64,000 bases of DNA from Bedellia somnulentella. Taxonomy: Eukaryota > Arthropoda > Insecta > Lepidoptera > Bedelliidae. Both the position numbers and the translations under genes were made by a program. The notes below the pieces were generated by a model. The model had not been told where the DNA came from. It ran no database searches and saw only the letters and a program-made list of their open reading frames with translations. The stretch is from positions 930,001 to 994,000 of the forward strand of contig OY755189.1 of NCBI GenBank assembly GCA_963576735.1. The letters run 5' to 3'. Positions within the stretch are counted from its first letter, which is position 1; every line of letters starts with the position of its first letter. Positions 1-9,100 of this stretch are shown here, in pieces.

Positions 1-101
1 ATCACGTGGTGTATTGTTACATCTCATACTGTATGATAATGGCATGTATTTAACGTATTTTTATATTAAATTTATTCACCTTCTTTGATTTTCAATTTCA
101 G

Positions 102-3100
102 TATGTCTCTTACTATCATCTCTTATAACTGGAGGTGATTTATCACTGCCCGGCCAGCGAGTGGTAGCTCTAGCCCTTATCCATGATATCTACAAGCAGG
201 ATAACCCATTCAGCCCATTATTCCTGCACTTGTTAGAAGGAAAACCAAGTCTTCTGCCATTGTTGCCGCAAGAGCGATTGTTTATTGGGCAACTGTTTGG
301 TTACACCTCAGGTTCTAAAGATGTAAGTATATGCAAAAAAATAATATTACATACATATACTCACGGCTATAAATCCCTTAACGGGGTAGCCAGAGCTTTG
401 GAATGAAAAATTCCTCAGCCACTTTTGGAAGTTGATTGGAGAAAAGATGGTAATAATAAATGTTTTTGGTGACGGGTCTCCAACCACATCGCCCAAAAAT
501 CACTTACGTAGCCCCATACCCTTAGTAGCCTCTTACGATCACCCACGGGTAGAAATGGGGTAGTGTCATTCTAAGCCGACACTACATGGCTAAATATATT
601 ATTTGTCAGTAAAAACAACTTACTTCTAACTTTTTATTTTATGTTATTGGAATTATAAATAAAATATAAATAATGATTGATAATATTAATTTATTAAAAC
701 TATACCATAATCTTAAGACACTAATCAAAATCAAATTTGCTATGAAAGAGAAAATTGAGGTGTGAATTGTTATTTAATGAATATGACATTTGTTTTTGAT
801 GCCAGGATCAATGATAATTGATAGTCTCTGGCTACTCCAATGAGAACTAATGGCATCAGTATATGTATACATGTATTGTTTTTAATGTAAAACTTGTGTC
901 CTGCATTTAGCCATCTGTTTAGATCAGGTATCAAGCCTTTATGTCACTTGATATGATAAGGGAATTTTTAATTTTTTCAGTAGATCCCTTAAACACAAAC
1001 ATACATACCCTTCCTTTTGTATAAAATATCATAAATGCATATACTTGAGGCAGCGAAGTTCAAAAACAAAAAGCCAAAGTTTCAGAATCAGTAATTCCAT
1101 ATCGAATTTTGATACATACATATACATACATACATATACTCACGGCTATAAATCCCTAGAAGGGTTAGCCAGAGCTAAGGAATTAAAAATACCTCAGCCA
1201 CTTTTGGAAAATTGAGTGGGGAAGAGATGGTATAGTAAAGGTTGTTGGTGATGGGTCTCCAACCGCATCGCCCAAAAATCCCTTAAAAGCCCCAATACCG
1301 TTAGTCGCCTCTTACGACACCCGTGGGTAAAAAGGGGTAGCGACATTCTAAGCCGGCACTATGCGGCAAAAAGAAATGGGAAAAAGGTTGCAAAATAAAG
1401 TATAGTCTCCATCAGGGTCTCCTGCCAAATCCCCCAAACCCTAAATCGCCTCGAACAACATGAAGAAATTGGTTTGTGCTAGTTTTAGCCTTCTACACAG
1501 CTAAGATATATCTTAATTAAGCATGCCTGTAAAACAATTTATAAAATCACTAGCTTTCCGTCCACGGCTTCGCCTGCGCGGGATTCGGTTATATTGCGGT
1601 ATAACGCAAAACTATAAGAAAACTTTTTATTCCCATGATTTCCCTCAGGGATATCATTTCCCGGGAGAAAAGTACCCTATTATTTAATTCGGACTTATAA
1701 CTATACGTCTACAAAATGTCAAGGCAATCGGTTCAGTAGTTATGGCGTGAAAGCGGAACAAACAAACAAACTGACTTTCTGATTTATAATATTAGTAAGG
1801 ATTATTTTTCCATTTCAGTCATTAAAAAAGACAGCAAAACAAGTAATGGTATGTGAAGTGAACCCCAAAGAGCTGGAGTTTGACTACACTCCGCTTCAAA
1901 CATGTGTCACCGAGCGACTTTCTGAGATGAGCTCTATGGCACGAGCCACAGCGCCGGCTTTAATACCTGTTTCTGATGGGTGAGTTGATTGTATTAACCT
2001 GTGACTTCTCGAGCACTAGCGAAGGACAAGTACCGTCAAAACCCGGGAACATAAGAATTATTTATTATGTAATTTAACTCTTAAAATAAAAGAAATAAGG
2101 GGTTAATTCGAACACGGTAAGCTGGCCATCGACGGCTCCACGGGGAGCCATCGGGGTTTGACGGTACTTTTACTTCTGGCTACTCTGGGAGCCGGCGGGA
2201 CGTGAAAGGTTAATAAATAAATACATACAGACATATTACACAAATCAAGATGATCCCTAGAAAGATACAATAAGGCAAACTGTGATGGTAAAATATTCCC
2301 ATTTAGTTTTACATAATTAGATACATTTATTCATGTTAAAACAACACAATGAGTTCGACTATCCAACTTTCAAAAGTGGATGAGGAATATCTAATTCAAA
2401 AGCTCTGGCTACCCCTTCTAGGGATTCATAGCTGTAAGTATATGTATGTTATGTTAAAATATAATTACACAATACAATGAGTTTGACTACACTCCGCTGC
2501 AGACATGTGTCACCGAGCGACTTTCTGAGATGAGCTCTATAGCACAAGCCACAGCACCTGCTTTGATACCTGTGTCGGATAGGTAAGTTGTTAGTTATTA
2601 TTATATAAATACAAACTTCATCATATATTTATTTAATGATCTTAATTGTATAAAATCTATTTATTACGCATATGTACGTAGTGTTCTAGAATTCGCTTTT
2701 TCTATTTGGTCCCCGCATTATCTAAAGTATATTCAAATGATTGAGTCGATACAGCGCATATTTATACGTCACTTGGACTTCAGAACTAAACGATAGGACT
2801 GCACCTACGAAACGTCATGCAAACATCACAAAATATTACAACTTGACCAGCGCCGCATTCTTTTAGACATGTTAGTTCTGCATGATGTTTTGAGTGGTCG
2901 GATGGATTGTCCCAACGTAGTTTCCCAAATTGGACTAAACACGCCTGCGCTCAGAACTCGCCATACTTTTAGAAAATTGTTTCACCTACCTTTTGCTAGA
3001 ACCAACTATGCTCATAACGCGCCTATTCAACGAATTTTAGATGAGTACAACAAATATTTTTATTCCCTCGATCCGTTTGCACATAGTAAGTCTATTTTCA

Positions 3101-6100
3101 AACGCTTGGTTCTAGACGCTATAGTTGTTTAGGTAGATTCTTCAACCATTTCTATGTCATATTATTTAAATAAGGTTTTACTATTATATAACGTTTATGC
3201 ATATCAATACAATCACATTCACATACATACACTCACATTCTCATATACACACTCACACATCATAACACACATTACACACACCACACACATTATCATTCAA
3301 GTATCATCAATTATCATTAATATTAAATTTTATTCTTTTCTCAATTGTTTAGCATTTTTACATATATTTTTTTTTCTTTCTCTGTTGTTACTCATTGTGT
3401 CTTTAGATAGTTTAGTTTATTATTATTATTTTTTTCTTTTGAATTAACTGTGTGTGTATCTTGTTTTAACTTGTGATCATCTTTTATTGGCCTTATTTAC
3501 TGTACTGTTTCAACTTACTATATAATATGTGTTGCTGTTGATGATCCTTATATAATAAATAAATAAAATAAAATAAAATATGATTTTTCATAGGTCAAAC
3601 AAGTTCATCTATCATGGGATTAGATAAATCGGTATAGGCTGGGCTAGACTGGTCTGTCTTTTGGCTTGCAGGAGAAACTAGTTTAACCTTGGCGGAACTG
3701 ATACTCGGTCAACCTATGTACTCAGAAATGCTATGGTCCAGTTAGGTTAGAAGTAGGGTTACCAGAATTTTTTTCGGCTTATACGGGACAAATGCTTAAA
3801 AAGGTTAAAAATACGGGATTTAAGTTCAAATGAACAAATGGGACAAATGAAAAAACAAAACTTGAGGAGCAAGTAAGTCTTAAGTCTCAACATATTTTTG
3901 TCACTTTTTTCATATTTATAAAAATCAATACAATTATAATCATAATTGAAAATAGTCATAGGCTCGCTTTTTAACAAATCTGCGTGCGTAATTATCGAGC
4001 GTAGATAGATTGATTTGTAAGAAAAAAATGATGCGTGGCTACATAGAGGTCATGGCTAAAATACGGGACAGAGACTGTCCCGCCGGGAAATTTCAAATTA
4101 GGCCTAAATTACGGGACGTCCCGAGAAATACGGGACCTCTGGCAACGCTAGTTAGAAGTCAAATGCGGTGGCAAAGCTGTGGCTTTTAGGAACTTGCAGC
4201 CATGAGTACATGCATGTATGTATCTTTGTCTACGCTTTGCTGCAGACATGTGTCAGCGAGTGATTGTCTGAGATGAGCTCTATGGAACGGGCAACAGCGC
4301 CGGCTTTGATACCTGTTTCCGATGGGTGAGTTGGTGGTTGATTTTAGGACGAACTAGTTTTTCACAGGCCAAACCTGTTCATATATTCGGAATACGATTA
4401 ACGGTTATAGACTAGGCTTACCCAGTTCAACCTTTGGTTTAACCTAGGCAGAACTGATAGTCAGACAACCTGTCCTCTCAGAAAGAAATGCTGTGGTCCA
4501 GTTTGGTTAGAAGTCGAATTCGGTGGCAAAGCTGTGCTACCTCTTTTGGCAACTCACAGTGTATATATATGATTAACTACACTCCGCTGCAGACATGAGT
4601 CAGCGAGCGACTGTTTGAAATGAGTTCTTTGGCGCGGGCAACTCCACCTGCTTTGATACCTGTGTCAGATGGGTGAGTTGATTATATTTGTTCTGTGTGT
4701 TGTATAATTTATACAAACAGGCACTTACGGCAATAAATCACAAAAAGGGGTAGCCAGAGACCCAGAACAAAAATTCTTCAAGTACATTTTGAAATTCAGT
4801 GGAGAAAAGATTGTATAAAAAAGGATAGCTAATGATAGGCCTCCTACCGCATCGCCCAAAAATCGCTTAAAAACCCCAATACCCTTAGTCACCTCTTATG
4901 ACACCCGCAGGAAAAAATGAGTAAGTGCACTGCAGCTATAATGGAAATATAATTGATACCAAATTCAAAAATGTTATTAATTCTCTATCAAAAAGAATTT
5001 TGTTCCACAAATACTCTTTTACTTTGAGGATAATTAAAATTGTTTCATTATTTTATTTGTCTATTCTAGAAGCCCACCAAACCGCATTGCCATGAAAGAG
5101 CTGCTAGAGGCACTAATGGCGACCGACTACAGTCCACTACAGAAGACTTTGAAAGCGGCCGGACCTATACCACCGCCAACGTTTATGCTTGATAGTATGG
5201 ATACACCTTTTCATGAAGAGGTAAAGATTACTCCATCACCCTTTATCTCAATTTTTTATATGTACTACTAAATTAAATTGAATTTAAATAGTGTGGGCAT
5301 AGTGAATTATATAAAAAATTACGATAATAAACTCTTTATTAATTCATTCACTAATGAGACTATTAGGCTTTTAATTTCTGTACAAGTTCCCCAATTAAAT
5401 GCTATTTATCAAGGTAACAGTGAGGGAAATCATCATCACGAGGCTGAGTTGTCCTTGATTGTGTGACATTATTGCAAAGTGGTCATAGGTTTCCTCTCTA
5501 TCATATGTGCATGTGCAAACTGTCCAAGCAAATATGGGTATTCAGAACACCAGGTGACATTGATGTAACATGATGTTCAGAAGTATTAGTACTTCATCAA
5601 CACCTTCGGGGATTTACAGCCTGAAATTTGAGTTGAGTTTGCAAAAAACAGAGAAGAAATCGAAAAGCAGACACTCTCTCGAAAGTGGGAGGGCGGGCGC
5701 AGTGCATTCCGCATGAAGACTGCAGTTATTTAGCGGAATTAAGCGAAGTAACTAATTAATATTTGTATTGCTATGGATATTCGCAAATTAACGTCTGATT
5801 CAATCCAATAGCATTAGATTTCCAATTATTTCTGACTAGCTGACACGCACGACAGATTTTTTACTGTAAATTTGCTTATGCCAAACTTAAGGCGTTTTGT
5901 CCAGTACTCTGAGTTCAATCAGGCGTGAATATTTTATTGGTAAACTTTTCCTGGATGATAAGTATCCTATGTCACAATTTGGGTCATTATCTTGCATTCT
6001 GCCAAATTTCATTCATTTATATTAAGTGCTTGAGGAGCCTTTTCGCCTCAAACATCTAAACTTTCACATTTATAATATTAATAGGATAAACTAATATAAT

Positions 6101-9100
6101 TCCACAGGTAGTATGGAAGAATCTAGTCAACCGAGGTACCCATGTACCTTTATACGACAGCACCTATGAAGGGCTTATCGGGCTGAAACCTGCTGAGCCA
6201 GTTGAGAAGAAACCAACGCCAGTCAAGGAAGTTAAGAAGGAAACTAAAGTGAAAGAGGTTATGGTATGTGTATGATCTAATAATATGTTCTGATTATATA
6301 ATTAAAAGTGGTGTGCTCAAGGTCCGAAGTTTTAATCCAAAGGGGGTCGCACATATTTTATTTCTACAATGCAATAAAGAGTTTTACTATTCTACATACA
6401 TACCTACATACATATACTGACGGCTATAAATCCCTAGGAGGGGTAGCCAGAGCTAAGGAACTAGAAATTCCTCAGCCACTCATGGAAAGTTGAATGGGGA
6501 AAAGATGGCAAAATAAAGGTTGTTGGTGATGGGTCTCCAACCGCATCGCCATAAAATCCCTTAAAAGCCCCAATACCGTTCGTCGCCTCTTACGTACACC
6601 CACCGGCAGAAATGGGGTAGTGTTATTCTAAGTCGACACTACACAGCTATTTATTTTGTTTTTTGTATTAAAGTTATTTTTATTCTATTCTAAATCAGGA
6701 GGATAAGAAAGAGAAGCCCAAAGACACAGTATCGGAAGTTCCTTCTCTCAAACAGTTTGCGTTCAAGAGTGCGTTCAATGTGACCATATGTCACATACTA
6801 AAATTCCTAACAAAATAATATTTTGTTACTGTCAAATTTTTACTTAAACCTCAAAGAAATTGCAAGAGAAGCCAGAAGAGAAACCCACAAACACTCTAGT
6901 ATCGAAAGCTCGTTCCCTCATTGAGGAGTGCGCTCATGTGAATTACCAAACTATATATGTCATATAATAAAATTTATCTCCCCTTAAACCACAGGAGGAG
7001 AAGAAAGAAAAGCAAGAGAAGCCAGAAGAGAAACCCGCAGACACTGTGGTATCGGAGGCTAGATCTCTCATACAGTTTGCGTTGAAGAGTGCGCTCAATG
7101 TGACACAACAGCAGCGGTTATTGGGGATATTGGATGGAAAGCCTGAAATTGTCACGGATATTGGCTTGACGCCGGCACAGGTATAATATATTAATATATG
7201 CATAAATAAATAAATATGATAGAGAACAATCATGATAGTCCAAAGGGTAAAACACCCGCCCGAAAACAGAAGGGCGTGAGTTCCAATCCTGGGTCGGGCC
7301 TACACCAATTTGTCTTTTCTAAAGTCATATGTGTGGTTAATTTATCATGATTGTTAACGGTGAGGGAAAACATCGTGAGGAAACTCACATGGCTGAGTTG
7401 TACTTAGTCATGTGACAGTGTATTCCTACACAACCGCGATAGGCCTGCCCCCTATCACGTGAGTACACTGTCCATGCAAAACGTGGGTACTCTAAACACC
7501 AGGTGACAAAGTCACGTAATGTTCAAAAGTATTAGTACCTCTACCAACCCCTTCGGGGATATTCGGAGTGAACGTTTATGTTCTGTTATGTTTATATATG
7601 CATAAATAAATAAACATACGGACATGTTATACACAGATCAAGTTAGCCCCAAACTAAGTGAGACTTGTAATATAAGATACTAACTCAACGATATATTTAA
7701 TATTATATAATACACATATTAAAACATCCAAGACTAAGAAACAAGCATTTATGCTAATCACATAAATGATGTTCTCAGCGGGGATCGAACCCGCAACCTC
7801 CGGACCGAAAAGCTAGTCACCTATCCACGCGACCACGGACGTCGTCCCCTAAAATAATAATAATGAATTGTGTAGAAAAGCTTTATTCCAACGGCTTTCC
7901 ATGACCTTGAACTAGGGTTGTAACGGAGGCCTTTTAGTGGAGGTAATGAGTTTCGCATGCGCATCGAATGCGGATGTTAACGGAAGCGGAGGTGAATGTG
8001 GATATCGAAAAATATTCATTAATGGTATAATGCCATGTAGTGTCGGCTTAGAATAGCACTACCCCGTTTCTACCGATGGGTGTACGTAAGAGGCGACTAA
8101 CGGTATTGGGGCTTTTAAGGGATTTTTGGGCGATGCGGCTGGAGAACCATCACCAACAACCTTTACTGGAATTTCTGGAGGAATTTCTAATTCCTTAGCT
8201 CTGGCTACCCCTTCTAGGGATTTATAGCCGTGAGTATATGGTATAATGAAAAAGTCTACATTTAAATGAAATAGGTACATGCATTGATAGTACGCTTTAA
8301 TTACTTTTTAATCAACTACATACATACATACATCTACTCACGGCTATTAATCCCTTACGGGGTAGCCAGAGCTTTAGAATAAGAAAAAATAAAATTCCTC
8401 AGCCACTTTTGGAAGTTGATTGGGGAAAAGATGGTAATAATAAATAAATGGTTTTGGTGACGGGTCTCAAACCACATCGCCCAAAAATCACTTAAGAAGC
8501 CCCTATACCCTTAGTCGCTTCTTACGATCACCCACTGGTAAAAATGCGGTAGTGTTATTCTAAGCTGACACTACACGACAACTAATCAACTAGTATTCAA
8601 AATGATATTTGACGATCAAGAATTTGGCGGCTTTCTCACCTTTCGGAAGATTTCTGAGAGGATCATAAACATAGATCGGATAATCGGATGCATATTTACC
8701 TAAAGTTGACCGGCGGCTTAGTATGGAAAGCACTTCTTTATCGTAAAGATTTCAGGATTTCGGAATTGAGGCATTTAAGGTTCGGAATATAGAATTAAAT
8801 GTATTTTCATTATGTTTGTAGGGTTTTCTATTACAATATATTATTTGTATGTACATTACTTGTATGGAAAAAACCCAATGTTTCGGGATGAATACCGTTA
8901 GCGTTTTGGTTATAAATATAATTGAATGCACACTCAAATAAAGGTTTTTAAATGAGGAGCCGTAATTATTTGCGTTGAGAACAATATTTGAATAACATTG
9001 TACAGCTTGTTGTGCGCTTAGCTGCACATTTACTAACGTTAAGATTTTAACTATTATGGAATATATCGAAAAATAAATGCTTAGTAGCTAGTTATTTTAT

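Larger units (their letters stand above)
3582..4672 (+). repeat. Segmental tandem repeat carrying CNOT11 exon copies 2 and 3
   Basis: Two direct units, about 3582-4325 and 4326-4672, each hold an intron segment (GAACTGATA, then ATGCTRTGGTCCAGTT, GGTTAGAAGTC and GGTGGCAAAGCTGTG) followed by an exon copy. Unit 1 is longer because an hAT element (3754-4150) is inserted. This shows that the exon was duplicated with its flanking intron as DNA, not by retroposition. Confidence 0.75.

Noticed and set aside
3154..3447. 97-codon Tyr/Ile/His-rich open frame
   Set aside because: Low-complexity ACACATT/TATT sequence in the LINE 3' region.
8752..9027. 91-codon open frame on the minus strand
   Set aside because: Lies in the non-coding centre of the hAT element; no recognisable domain.
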